Shown here: piece by piece, positions 19,747 through 27,356 of the stretch
Layout: every line of letters begins with the position of its first letter
Numbering within the stretch: the stretch's first letter is position 1
From: Porticoccus sp.
Lineage (GTDB): Bacteria; Pseudomonadota; Gammaproteobacteria; Pseudomonadales; Porticoccaceae
Reading direction: 5' to 3'
Assembly: GCA_002733125.1 (NCBI GenBank)
Contig: NVUM01000010.1
Location: forward strand, 11,488-44,767
Length of the DNA: 33,280 nt
Notes under the pieces: model-generated
Seen by the model: only the letters and a program-made list of their open reading frames with translations
What the model was told of the DNA's origin: nothing
Databases searched by the model: none
Position numbers and translations under genes: made by a program

Positions 19747-20754
19747 ATGAAGGCAGTGGTACTCGGCAGTCTTGGTGGACCTGAAAAACTGACACTGCGT
19801 GATGTTGAACGAAAAGCCCCAGGCCCGGGTGAAGTAAGCGTAAAACTGGCTGCCAGTGCACTGAACCGCCGCGACCTCTGGATCACACAGGGAAAGTACC
19901 CAAAAATAGAGTTACCCTGTGTTCCCGGCTCTGACGGCGCAGGGGTTGTCGATGAACTAGGAGAGGGTGTCCAGAGCGACCTGCTGGGACAGCAGGTGGT
20001 GATATACCCCGCCAAAAACTGGGGCCAAGAACAGCGTCACTACGGTCCGGATTTTCGGGTATTGGGTATGCCGGACCAGGGCACTTTTGCCGAATACATC
20101 TCTGTTGCCGCGAGCGATGTTTACCCAAAACCTGCCCACCTCGACTGGCCGCAGGCAGCCGCTATCCCGCTGGCGGGACTGACTGCCTGGCGTGCCGTGA
20201 CTACCCAGGGGAATGTGCAGCCCGGTCAGCGGGTATTGATTACCGGTGCCGGCAGTGGTGTTTCGACCTTTGCCATTCTCTGGTGCCTGAATCTCGGCGC
20301 CGAAGTCTATGTCAGCAGTGGCAGCGATGAGAAGCTGGCTGCCGCCAAGGCCATGGGGGTAGCCGGAGGCGAAAATTACCGCGATCCGGCATGCTATAAA
20401 AAACTTCGGCAACAATCCGGTGGCTTTCACACAGTGATCGACAGCGCTGGCGGCGACGCGCTCAACAGCCTTCTGGACAATTTGTTGCCCGGTGGGCGGC
20501 TGGTCTTCTTTGGTGCCACCCTCGGCAACCCGACCAAAGGGCTGGAACTGGCAAAGCTTTTCTTCCGACAGCTCCGCATTCAGGGTACCACCATGGGCAG
20601 CAATGCAGAGTTTGCCGCCATGATCGACTTTGTGACAGCACACCGGATCCTGCCAGTTATTGATCGCGTGATGGCGCTGGAGGACGCGGTCGCAGCCCAT
20701 CAACGGATGGAAGGGTTTTCACACACCGGTAAAATAGTGCTGCTGAATGACTAA
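19747..20754 (+). CDS. zinc-type alcohol dehydrogenase family / quinone-oxidoreductase-like protein (MDR)
   Basis: A 335-residue medium-chain dehydrogenase/reductase. The N-terminal GroES-like domain (PGPGEVSVKLAASALNRRD, then VPGSDGAGVVDELGEGV) precedes a Rossmann domain with LITGAGSGVSTFAI as the NAD(P)-binding loop. The structural zinc Cys cluster of classical alcohol dehydrogenases is absent. Asn-Arg-Arg-Asp replaces the first zinc ligand region, as in quinone oxidoreductases, so a zinc-free, NADPH-dependent reduction is more likely. Substrate unknown. The ATG at 19747 has GGAGAG upstream at normal spacing. The next gene begins 60 bp downstream on the same strand, so the two could share a transcript. 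Confidence 0.85.
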   Translation: MKAVVLGSLGGPEKLTLRDVERKAPGPGEVSVKLAASALNRRDLWITQGKYPKIELPCVPGSDGAGVVDELGEGVQSDLLGQQVVIYPAKNWGQEQRHYGPDFRVLGMPDQGTFAEYISVAASDVYPKPAHLDWPQAAAIPLAGLTAWRAVTTQGNVQPGQRVLITGAGSGVSTFAILWCLNLGAEVYVSSGSDEKLAAAKAMGVAGGENYRDPACYKKLRQQSGGFHTVIDSAGGDALNSLLDNLLPGGRLVFFGATLGNPTKGLELAKLFFRQLRIQGTTMGSNAEFAAMIDFVTAHRILPVIDRVMALEDAVAAHQRMEGFSHTGKIVLLND

Positions 20755-20814
20755 TATCTCCGCAAGACGACAATTTCGGTCGTCAGAACTCACCGCTCAG
20801 CACGAGTGATCGGC

Positions 20815-22164
20815 ATGTCATCCCCCCGTGGGCAGTTCTCATCCCGTATTGGCTTTATTCTCGCGGCCTCGGGGTCGGCAGTAGGATTGGGGAATATCTG
20901 GGGATTTCCCACCAATGCTGCCGAGAATGGCGGCGGCGCCTTTGTACTGGTGTATTTCCTGCTGGCATTTTGCCTCGCCTACCCGGCACTTATGGCCGAA
21001 TTGATTATCGGCCGTCATACCCGCGCCAATATGGTCTCTGCACTGCAAATCATATCTCCCGGAAAAACCACCAGATTACTGGGAAAACTGACCGGTTTTT
21101 ACGGCATTATTGTCGCCGCGCTGATCCTCAGCTTTTACAGTATTGTGGCCGGCTGGATGCTCGCCTATCTGCTGGAACCGATGGTCAACCTCAGCGGGCT
21201 GCCGGGATTGGCCAACTGGCTCACTGCATTCAGCGCACCCAGAAACCTGCTGTTCTGCGCGATTTTTCTGGTTGTTACCTGCGCGGTTATCAGTGCCGGC
21301 GTTGAGCACGGCATCGAAAAATGGTCGTGTCGATTGATGCCAGCTCTGCTGGCAATGATGGTTTTTCTGATCGGTTATGTGCTCACCCAGCCCGGCGCAG
21401 TCGATGGGCTCAAACTCTACCTGATCCCCGATTTCAGCCGCATCGGTGATCCAAAATTGATCCTCAGCGCCCTCGGCCAGGCTTTCTTTTCCCTGTCACT
21501 CGGGGTCGGCACCATGCTGATCTACGGCTCTTATCTCAGGCCAGACGACAATCTTCCCGCCATGGGTGCCATTGTCACAGCACTGGATTCATCCGTGGCC
21601 TTTCTGGCGGGCCTGCTTGTACTGCCAGCGATGTTTGTCGCCCGACATCAGGGGGTGGAAATCTATACGGACCAGGGGACGTTGATGGCCGGGCCAGACC
21701 TGATTTTTCAAACATTACCCGCCCTGTTTCAAACCATGGCTGGCGGTACTGTGGTTGCTTTGCTGTTCTTTACCCTGCTGTCAATCGCGGCGCTCACATC
21801 ATCGATCTCCATGCTCGAAGTGCCCGTGTCCTACACTCTCGAACAACATGTTGCCAGTCGCCCTATGGCTACCTGGCTGTCCGGCGCGATAGTCTTTGCG
21901 ATCAGCGCGGTGATCGTGATGAATTTTGACACCCTGTTTGCGGCCGTCGTGACCCTCACCACTCGCTACAGCCAGCCCCTGCTGGGACTGATGTTATGTG
22001 TCTTTGCCACCTGGGTCTGGCGCAGGGATCAGATTCTGGAGGAAATTCGCCGAGGCTTGCCCGACGTACAGCACAGCCTGTTCTGGCGAATCTGGCCCGG
22101 CTACGCAAAATTCTGCTGCCCGGCACTGATACTGCTGGTGCTGGCACAGAGCCTGATGAACTAG
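20815..22164 (+). CDS. sodium-dependent symporter, NSS (SNF) family
   Basis: A 449-residue inner-membrane protein with about 11-12 hydrophobic helices. The first helix holds the family signature GSAVGLGNIWGFP with the unwound Gly-rich segment that binds sodium and substrate, followed by NGGGAFVLVYF. Bacterial NSS members (LeuT, MhsT, TnaT) import amino acids with sodium. Segments FYSIVAGWMLAY, FFSLSLGVGTMLIYGSYL and SSISMLEVPVSY are typical of helices 3, 6 and 8. The likely start is the ATG at 20815; a GTG three codons earlier is possible, and neither has a strong ribosome binding site. The substrate cannot be named. It converges on the SDR gene, 9 bp from its end. Confidence 0.92.
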   Translation: MSSPRGQFSSRIGFILAASGSAVGLGNIWGFPTNAAENGGGAFVLVYFLLAFCLAYPALMAELIIGRHTRANMVSALQIISPGKTTRLLGKLTGFYGIIVAALILSFYSIVAGWMLAYLLEPMVNLSGLPGLANWLTAFSAPRNLLFCAIFLVVTCAVISAGVEHGIEKWSCRLMPALLAMMVFLIGYVLTQPGAVDGLKLYLIPDFSRIGDPKLILSALGQAFFSLSLGVGTMLIYGSYLRPDDNLPAMGAIVTALDSSVAFLAGLLVLPAMFVARHQGVEIYTDQGTLMAGPDLIFQTLPALFQTMAGGTVVALLFFTLLSIAALTSSISMLEVPVSYTLEQHVASRPMATWLSGAIVFAISAVIVMNFDTLFAAVVTLTTRYSQPLLGLMLCVFATWVWRRDQILEEIRRGLPDVQHSLFWRIWPGYAKFCCPALILLVLAQSLMN

Positions 22165-22173
22165 CGCTGCGTA

Positions 22174-22941
22174 TCAGAAAGTGCCACGGTAGTTGCCGCC
22201 ATCAATCAGGATATTCTGGCCGGTAATATAGGCTGCCTGTTGGCTGCACAGGAACGCACAGGTGGCACCAAATTCCTCGACCATACCCAACCGGCCGGCG
22301 GGCAGACCGGCGATAATGTCCTGGGCAGAAAGCCCCTTGCTGTTACCGATCAGTGTAGCGGCACCATGGCCCCGCTCGGTATCAAAGAGTCCCGGTAATA
22401 AATTATTGATGGTCACATTAAAGCGCGCCGGGTCCCGGGAAATTCCGGCAACAAAACCGGTCAACCCGGAGCGGGCACCGTTGGACAATCCCAGCGGCTC
22501 AAACGGCTGCTTTACCGCAGCACTGGTGATATTGATAATCCGCCCAAACCGTCGCTCGATCATGCCATCCAGGGTACGGCGAATCATGTCAATCGGGCTA
22601 TACATATTGCCATTGACCGCTTCGAACCATTCTTTCTGCCCCCAGTTGCGGAAATCTCCCGGCGGCGGCCCCCCGGCATTATTCACCAGAATATCCGGTG
22701 CAGGGCAAGTGGCAAGGACCGCATCCCGACCCGCCTCGGTCGTGATATCACCCACCACGGTGGTTACCTCGACGCCCGTGGCTACCCGTATCGCCTCAGC
22801 GGTTGCTGCCAGCATATCGGCCTGCCTTGCCATAATTACCAACTTGGCGCCCTCCGCTGCCAGGGCCATCGCACACCCTTTGCCCAGTCCTTTACTGGCG
22901 GCACAAACCAACGCCGTTTTTCCGGCAATTCCGAGCTCCAT
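22174..22941 (-). CDS. atypical short-chain dehydrogenase/reductase-fold protein
   Basis: A 255-residue SDR-fold protein. The nucleotide loop reads ALVCAASKGLGKG, and NNAG is present at 87-90. The catalytic Ser140 (NITSAAV) is present. Where classical SDRs have Tyr-x-x-x-Lys, this protein has Ser153-Asn-Gly-Ala-Arg157 in LGLSNGARSGLTGF, so the usual catalytic Tyr and Lys are both missing. A group of FabG-like SDRs with LSN-x-x-R at this site is known; their activity is poorly defined. The C-terminal GQNILIDGG motif is standard. It could be a reductase using another mechanism, or a binding protein. It is transcribed alone, convergent with the NSS transporter gene. Confidence 0.85.
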   Translation of the reverse strand: MELGIAGKTALVCAASKGLGKGCAMALAAEGAKLVIMARQADMLAATAEAIRVATGVEVTTVVGDITTEAGRDAVLATCPAPDILVNNAGGPPPGDFRNWGQKEWFEAVNGNMYSPIDMIRRTLDGMIERRFGRIINITSAAVKQPFEPLGLSNGARSGLTGFVAGISRDPARFNVTINNLLPGLFDTERGHGAATLIGNSKGLSAQDIIAGLPAGRLGMVEEFGATCAFLCSQQAAYITGQNILIDGGNYRGTF

Positions 22942-23056
22942 TCAATGATCCTCAACAATGGGTTAATGGCTTTCGGGGCAAGAGGCTAGCATGAAATCAG
23001 CAAAAAGTGACGCCTGTTAAAACTGCAGGATCGCCGGGAAGTGTCAAACAAATAGA

Positions 23057-23632
23057 CTACAACAGCCTCGAATTTCTGGAAAACTGGCTCCGCAGAAATT
23101 CCATCTGATCCCCCAATATCCGCCTGGAGTTAATCAGTGCCAGATATTCCGCGTTGTTGGGCCTGAACGGCAGAGCGACCAACTGCATATTTAATTCATC
23201 GAGCAGACGGTCAGCTTTGTGCTGATTACAACGGCGACAGGCGGCAACCACGTTCTCCCAGCGATCCTCCCCACCCCTGGAAGTGGGCACGATGTGATCA
23301 CGTGTGAGCGCATTGCTCTCAAAGGGACGGGCACAGTACATGCACAAATAACCATCGCGGGCAAACAGTGCAGGATTGCTCAGCGGGTGCCGTGTCTGTG
23401 GACGCGCCAACTGCTCACCGGTACAGGCAATGATACTGGGCAATACCATACGGGACTGTTCTCCGGTATGGCGGCTATAACCCCCATGAACTTTTTTGAC
23501 CACATCACCCAGCGTCCAGACAACAAGCTCCCTGGCAAACAGGCACACGGCTTCCTGCCAATCCAGCCATTCGATAGGCTGGCCTGCCTGATTGAGTCGT
23601 AAAATCCTCGGTTGTATCACGCCGACCACCAC
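23057..23632 (-). CDS. HNH endonuclease family protein
   Basis: A 191-residue protein with a C-terminal HNH domain of the McrA/5-methylcytosine-endonuclease-like type. It has Cys97 and Cys100 (GYLCMYC), the metal-binding and catalytic TRDHIVPTSRGG (Asp112, His113), the Asn of WENVVAACRRC (Cys132, Cys135), and NQHKADR with the final His138. The four Cys should bind a structural zinc. The N-terminal 90 residues (WLDWQEAVCLFARELVVW) are shared by a widespread HNH family encoded singly in many bacteria; its biological role is not established, and nothing here shows a restriction or phage context. The start is probably GTG at 23632, with a GGA-type site 9 bases upstream. An intrinsic terminator lies just upstream, so it needs its own promoter or read-through. 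Confidence 0.85.
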   Translation of the reverse strand: MVVGVIQPRILRLNQAGQPIEWLDWQEAVCLFARELVVWTLGDVVKKVHGGYSRHTGEQSRMVLPSIIACTGEQLARPQTRHPLSNPALFARDGYLCMYCARPFESNALTRDHIVPTSRGGEDRWENVVAACRRCNQHKADRLLDELNMQLVALPFRPNNAEYLALINSRRILGDQMEFLRSQFSRNSRLL

Positions 23633-23675
23633 TGCTGAATTCCAGAGTGAGCTGCAGACCGTCTTTCCAAAATGT

Positions 23676-23702
23676 AAAAAACCCCGTCAAGAACGAACGG
23701 GG
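23676..23702 (-). terminator. intrinsic terminator of the second small RNA candidate
   Basis: On the minus strand CCCCGT (23687-23682 as its partner) pairs with ACGGGG across a 9-base loop and is followed by six T residues (23681-23676). On the plus strand no T-run follows, so it acts leftward only. Apart from the RNA candidates there is no gene to its right for it to serve. Confidence 0.75.
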
Positions 23703-23829
23703 CCTGGGGATCAGGGCAAAAAAGCATAAAGTATACCCACCGCAGCATCACGGGTATTTTTTTGGGGCGGCTCACTACTTTGGGCTCATTGCTGCAACTG
23801 AAGGCCTATTGCTCCTGCAAGGTACAACT
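23676..23829 (-). ncRNA. candidate small RNA (second of two tandem), unknown family
   Basis: On the minus strand a near-consensus promoter (23836-23863) is followed, about 154 bases later, by an intrinsic terminator (23676-23702). No reading frame with a start and ribosome binding site lies between. The predicted RNA can fold: CTGAAG and CTTCAG enclose a small TTGC-AGGA-GCAA hairpin, with a GGA in its loop, and GCAGCA can pair with TGCTGC further on. I do not recognise a known family. The alternative is an attenuated leader of the HNH gene, which starts 44 bp past the terminator. Confidence 0.5.
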
Positions 23830-23835
23830 TCAGCA

Positions 23836-23863
23836 ATAATAAACCCGGAGAAAACACTGTCAA
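23836..23863 (-). promoter_or_regulatory. near-consensus sigma70 promoter for the second small RNA candidate
   Basis: On the minus strand, TTGACA (23863-23858, perfect -35) and TATTAT (23841-23836, five of six -10 bases) are 16 bases apart. It starts a few bases after the T-run of the terminator at 23869-23907 and has no coding gene directly downstream. Confidence 0.65.
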
Positions 23864-23868
23864 CAGGT

Positions 23869-23907
23869 AAAAAAATAAAGCCCTGATACAGGAGATATCA
23901 GGGCTTT
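23869..23907 (-). terminator. intrinsic terminator of the Rsm-like RNA
   Basis: A perfect 12-bp stem (AAAGCCCTGATA with TATCAGGGCTTT, 23877-23888 and 23896-23907) around a 7-base loop, followed on the minus strand by A and seven T residues. No protein gene precedes it on that strand. Confidence 0.85.
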
Positions 23908-24019
23908 AGGGGCAGTACAGGAAATTGCGGTTTCCATCTGGAAACCACAGAATAACCTAACATCCATGTTTTTCCTTGGTCATTGCGTTACACATCCATG
24001 TGTCACAGCGTCCATGCCA
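23870..24019 (-). ncRNA. candidate CsrB/RsmY/RsmZ-type regulatory RNA
   Basis: About 150 bases with no coding potential on the minus strand. Five GGA motifs occur: in GCATGGACGC (24008-24017), ACACATGGATGTGT (23990-24003), CCAAGGAAAAA (about 23969-23980), AACATGGATGTT (23959-23970) and CAGATGGAAACC. Two sit in the loop of small perfect hairpins and read ACATGGATGT, close to the known optimum CsrA site. Another perfect hairpin (23929-23946) and a strong terminator (23869-23907) follow. Such RNAs bind several copies of CsrA/RsmA and lift its repression of target mRNAs. A GacA-box-like palindrome lies upstream at 24074-24091. The 5' end (about 24019) is inferred from TACATA at 24026-24031 as the -10 element. 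No csrA gene is in the window. Confidence 0.7.
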
Positions 24020-24025
24020 CATCAC

Positions 24026-24031
24026 TATGTA
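24026..24031 (-). promoter_or_regulatory. inferred -10 element of the Rsm-like RNA
   Basis: TACATA on the minus strand lies about 7 bases before the inferred start and about 43 bases after the palindrome at 24074-24091. No good -35 is found 17 bases upstream, as expected for a promoter that depends on an activator. Confidence 0.4.
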
Positions 24032-24073
24032 CTTTTTCCAATGCCGCCACCATTGGTATTTTTCTGTTTTTTT

Positions 24074-24091
24074 TGTAGGAAAAAGATTACA
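24074..24091. promoter_or_regulatory. GacA-box-like upstream activating site
   Basis: TGTAGGAAAAAGATTACA on the plus strand; read on the minus strand it is TGTAAT, six bases, CCTACA. The GacA box is TGTAAG-N6-CTTACA, so 10 of 12 defined bases match with exact spacing. Its centre is about 63 bases before the inferred RNA start, similar to rsmX/Y/Z genes. Confidence 0.65.
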
Positions 24092-24108
24092 GATGCGTGC
24101 TCACAGAA

Positions 24109-24137
24109 TTGACCACATCACATGGCTCGGTTAGTGT
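24109..24137 (+). promoter_or_regulatory. possible promoter of xseB-ispA
   Basis: TTGACC (24109-24114) and TAGTGT (24132-24137) are 17 bases apart and end 27 bp before the xseB start codon. The -10 is weak. It is divergent from the Rsm-like RNA promoter. Confidence 0.35.
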
Positions 24138-24164
24138 TGCAGCTTGATTTTTGGAGCGTAAAAC

Positions 24165-24398
24165 GTGGCCAGCCGCAAAAAACCATTGGATTTCGAGGAA
24201 AAACTGCACCAGCTTGAAGAACTGGTCAATGACATGGAAAAGGGGACTCTAAGTCTGGAGGACTCACTCAAGGCCTTTGAAGCGGGTATTAAAATAACCC
24301 GCGAATGCCAGCAGGCACTCAAGGATGCCCAGCTTAAAGTCGATATGCTGACTAGCGGATCCTCTGAACCCAAGGTCTTTGATCCTGAGAGCGGCTGA
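24165..24398 (+). CDS. xseB: exodeoxyribonuclease VII small subunit
   Basis: A 77-residue protein of the usual XseB length, containing LDFEEKLHQLEELVNDMEKG and LSLEDSLKAFEAGIKITREC, the conserved helical hairpin. It binds the XseA large subunit to form exonuclease VII, which degrades single-stranded DNA from both ends. The start is GTG at 24165 with GGAG about 9 bases upstream. Its stop overlaps the ispA start by one base (TGATG), so translation is probably coupled. xseB-ispA-dxs is the standard order in gammaproteobacteria. Confidence 0.96.
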   Translation: MASRKKPLDFEEKLHQLEELVNDMEKGTLSLEDSLKAFEAGIKITRECQQALKDAQLKVDMLTSGSSEPKVFDPESG

Positions 24399-25288
24399 TG
24401 GACACCCTTCCTTTTGCAGACTTTCAGCAGCAGTCGCAGCAGCGGATTGATCAACACCTCAATGCCATACTCCCCATTGCCGGCCAGGGAGAAACCACTC
24501 TTTTCGAGGCGATTCGCTACAGCCTCTTCAACGGCGGCAAACGCATTCGCCCACTACTGGCCTACGCTGCGGCCAATGCAGTGGGTGAAATCAATCCTTC
24601 CACCGACCGGGTAGCGGCGGCACTGGAAATGATTCACGCCTATTCCCTGATTCACGATGATCTTCCCGCCATGGACAACGATGATTTGCGTCGTGGCAAG
24701 CCCACCTGCCATATTGCCTTCGACGAGGCCACAGCGATTCTGGCTGGCGACGGCCTGCAAGCACTCGCATTTGAACAGCTCCTCGAGGCACAGCAGTTGC
24801 CCCCACAGACAACGCTGCGCTTACTCGCGATGCTGACCAAAGCAGCTGGCATCGATGGCATGGTTTACGGTCAGGCCATCGATATGGCTGCCGTCAACCA
24901 AACGCTCACACTCCCGCAACTGGAACATATGCACCGCCACAAGACAGGCGCCATGATTTCCGCCAGTGTCATGATGGGGGGGATGACAGCCGGTGCCTCG
25001 GAAGGGCAGCTCGGTGCGCTGAAAGATTATGGCGAAGCAATCGGTCTCGCGTTTCAGGTACAGGATGATATTCTCGATGTCACAACCGATACCGCTGTGC
25101 TTGGAAAACAACAGGGATCAGACCAGGCCCGCAACAAACCCACGTATCTATCTCTACTGGGCATTGATGGCGCCCGACAAAAAGCCGCCGAGCTTCACGG
25201 CAAGTCACTATCCGCACTGGCCAGTTTCGATGAGCGCGCAGACCAGCTTCGCGCCATAGCAAACTATATCGTCAAAAGGGAATACTAA
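24398..25288 (+). CDS. ispA: farnesyl diphosphate synthase (polyprenyl synthetase)
   Basis: A 296-residue cytosolic prenyltransferase that joins dimethylallyl or geranyl diphosphate with isopentenyl diphosphate to give farnesyl diphosphate for quinones and undecaprenyl carriers. The first Asp-rich motif is HDDLPAMDNDDLRRG (Asp87, Asp88, Asp93) and the second is QVQDDILDVTTD (Asp223, Asp224, Asp227); both bind magnesium and diphosphate. NGGKRIRPLL is the conserved basic site. Length and the SLIHDDLPAMDND context match IspA. The ATG overlaps the xseB stop. dxs, the first step of the same pathway, follows after 89 bp. Confidence 0.97.
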   Translation: MDTLPFADFQQQSQQRIDQHLNAILPIAGQGETTLFEAIRYSLFNGGKRIRPLLAYAAANAVGEINPSTDRVAAALEMIHAYSLIHDDLPAMDNDDLRRGKPTCHIAFDEATAILAGDGLQALAFEQLLEAQQLPPQTTLRLLAMLTKAAGIDGMVYGQAIDMAAVNQTLTLPQLEHMHRHKTGAMISASVMMGGMTAGASEGQLGALKDYGEAIGLAFQVQDDILDVTTDTAVLGKQQGSDQARNKPTYLSLLGIDGARQKAAELHGKSLSALASFDERADQLRAIANYIVKREY

Positions 25289-25377
25289 CGTACAGGGCTA
25301 TTCACCTCGGTAAGGTGGGGACGTTTCACACGACTTTTTGGTGTAAGATTGCACCCTTTACCCAGAATTGATCTTGC

Positions 25378-27315
25378 ATGCCAAAGACCTTTGATGACAT
25401 ACCACTGGTTCGTCCGGAAACCCCGCTGCTGGACACCATCGATCAGCCCTTTCATCTCCGAGAACTGGAACCGGAGCAGCTGCCGGAGCTCGCAAACGAA
25501 TTGCGCGCCTACCTGCTTTACAGTGTTGGGAAAAGCGGCGGCCATTTCGGTGCTGGCCTGGGAACCGTCGAGCTGACCATTGCCCTGCATTATGTATACA
25601 ACACGCCCCATGACCGTCTGGTATGGGATGTTGGCCATCAGGCCTACCCCCATAAAATCCTGACCAGTCGACGCGACCTGATGCTGCATATCCGGCAGAT
25701 GGAAGGCCTCTCGGCATTCCCAAAACGGTCAGAGAGTGAATATGACACCTTCGGTGGCGGTCATTCCAGCACATCCATCAGCGCCGCCCTGGGAATGGCA
25801 CTGGGCTCCGCCCTCAATGGTGAGAAACGTAAGGCGGTGGCAGTCATCGGGGACGGTGCAATGACCGCAGGCATGGCCTTCGAGGCACTCAATCATGCCG
25901 CCCACACCGATGCCGACCTGCTGGTGCTGCTGAACGACAACAATATGTCCATCTCCCACAATGTGGGGGGGCTCGCTACCTATTTTTCCAAAATCTGGTC
26001 AAGCCGGTTCTATAACTCCATCCGCGAAGGTGGCAAAAAGGTGCTCCGCTCAATACCCTCAGCGGCCACCTTTGTTCGCAAAACCGAAGAACATCTCAAA
26101 GCCATGGTGGCGCCCGGTATTGTCTTTGAGGAACTGGGCTTCAATTACATCGGCCCTATCGACGGACATAATCTGCCCCTGCTGGTGCAAACACTGCGCA
26201 ATCTGCGCTGCCTGAATGGCCCTATCCTGTTGCATACCATTACCCGCAAGGGCAAGGGGTTTGGCCCCGCCGAAGCAGACCCGGTGGGCTATCATGCACT
26301 GAACAAGATTGAGCCGAAAACCAAGCCCCAGATAGCTGTGGCAAAACCCGTTGCCAAGGTCAATCCGCCAAAACTCAAATACCAGCAGGTATTCGGTAAC
26401 TGGCTGTGTGATATGGCGGAAAAAGATTCACGCCTGGTAGGGATTACACCGGCCATGTGCGAAGGCTCTGGGATGGTCGAATTTGCCAATCGCTTTGCCA
26501 ATCGCTTCCACGATGTAGCTATCGCGGAACAACACGCCGTCACATTGGCCGCCGGGATGGCCTGTGAGGGAGTCAAGCCGGTCGTGGCTATCTACTCCAC
26601 TTTTCTGCAACGCGCCTATGATCAGCTGATTCACGATGTAGCCCTGCAGGGTCTCGATGTACTTTTTGGTATTGATCGCGCCGGGCTTGTGGGAGAAGAC
26701 GGACCAACCCATGCCGGCAGTTTTGATCTCACCTACCTGCGCTGCATCCCGAACATGCTGGTGATGACCCCCTCTGATGAAAACGAAACCCGCCAGTTGC
26801 TCTATACCGGTTATATTCACAACGGCCCGGCTGCGGTCCGTTACCCCAGAGGAACAGGGCCCGGCGCGGCGATTGAGCAGGCGATGACCGCACTGCCAAT
26901 AGGCAAAGGGCTGATCCGTCGAAAAGGCCATCAGGTGGCCATACTGAACTTTGGCACCCTGCTACCTGCAGCCATGGACGCCGCCGAACAACTGGATGCC
27001 ACCGTAGTGGACATGCGCTTTGTAAAACCCCTGGACAAAGATCTGATAACCCGACTGGCTACGCAACATACGCTGCTGGTCACTCTCGAAGAAAATACTA
27101 CCCAGGGTGGCGCGGGTGCCGCCGTCAGCGAACATCTGGCCTGTATGGGCCTTTTGGTAGGAGTAATGCACCTGGGTCTGCCGGATATATTTCTGGAACA
27201 TGGCACCCATCAGCAGCAACTGGCGGCGGCCGGGCTGGATGCAGCTGGCGTCCTGCGCAGTATCCGGCTACGGCTGCAACAAAAAAACAATAATCTGTCG
27301 GGTACCGCTTCCTGA
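25378..27315 (+). CDS. dxs: 1-deoxy-D-xylulose-5-phosphate synthase
   Basis: The 645-residue thiamine-diphosphate enzyme condenses pyruvate and glyceraldehyde 3-phosphate, the entry step of the MEP isoprenoid pathway. The N-terminal domain shows [20 protein letters not shown] and the ThDP/magnesium motif [17 protein letters not shown], with the Asn-containing second half [13 protein letters not shown]. The pyrimidine domain has [15 protein letters not shown] with the catalytic Glu, then [14 protein letters not shown]-terminal transketolase domain ends the protein. Length is slightly above the 620 typical of E. coli, with a Lys/Pro-rich linker near 310-335. The ATG at 25378 has only a weak ribosome binding site. 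The 89-bp gap after ispA may contain a promoter. Confidence 0.97.
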   Translation: MPKTFDDIPLVRPETPLLDTIDQPFHLRELEPEQLPELANELRAYLLYSVGKSGGHFGAGLGTVELTIALHYVYNTPHDRLVWDVGHQAYPHKILTSRRDLMLHIRQMEGLSAFPKRSESEYDTFGGGHSSTSISAALGMALGSALNGEKRKAVAVIGDGAMTAGMAFEALNHAAHTDADLLVLLNDNNMSISHNVGGLATYFSKIWSSRFYNSIREGGKKVLRSIPSAATFVRKTEEHLKAMVAPGIVFEELGFNYIGPIDGHNLPLLVQTLRNLRCLNGPILLHTITRKGKGFGPAEADPVGYHALNKIEPKTKPQIAVAKPVAKVNPPKLKYQQVFGNWLCDMAEKDSRLVGITPAMCEGSGMVEFANRFANRFHDVAIAEQHAVTLAAGMACEGVKPVVAIYSTFLQRAYDQLIHDVALQGLDVLFGIDRAGLVGEDGPTHAGSFDLTYLRCIPNMLVMTPSDENETRQLLYTGYIHNGPAAVRYPRGTGPGAAIEQAMTALPIGKGLIRRKGHQVAILNFGTLLPAAMDAAEQLDATVVDMRFVKPLDKDLITRLATQHTLLVTLEENTTQGGAGAAVSEHLACMGLLVGVMHLGLPDIFLEHGTHQQQLAAAGLDAAGVLRSIRLRLQQKNNNLSGTAS

Positions 27316-27356
27316 AACCACGCCACTGGCATTGGCGACGAAAGCTGGCAACGGCT

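Noticed and set aside
23057-24019. HNH gene plus neighbouring small RNAs as a retron, restriction or other defence system
   Set aside because: No reverse transcriptase, methylase or other effector is present, the HNH protein belongs to a common singly encoded family, and the nearest RNA looks like a CsrA decoy instead of a guide or msd RNA.
23870-24019. 6S RNA as the identity of the RNA next to xseB
   Set aside because: There is no long irregular duplex with a central bubble; the small GGA-loop hairpins fit the CsrB/Rsm class instead.
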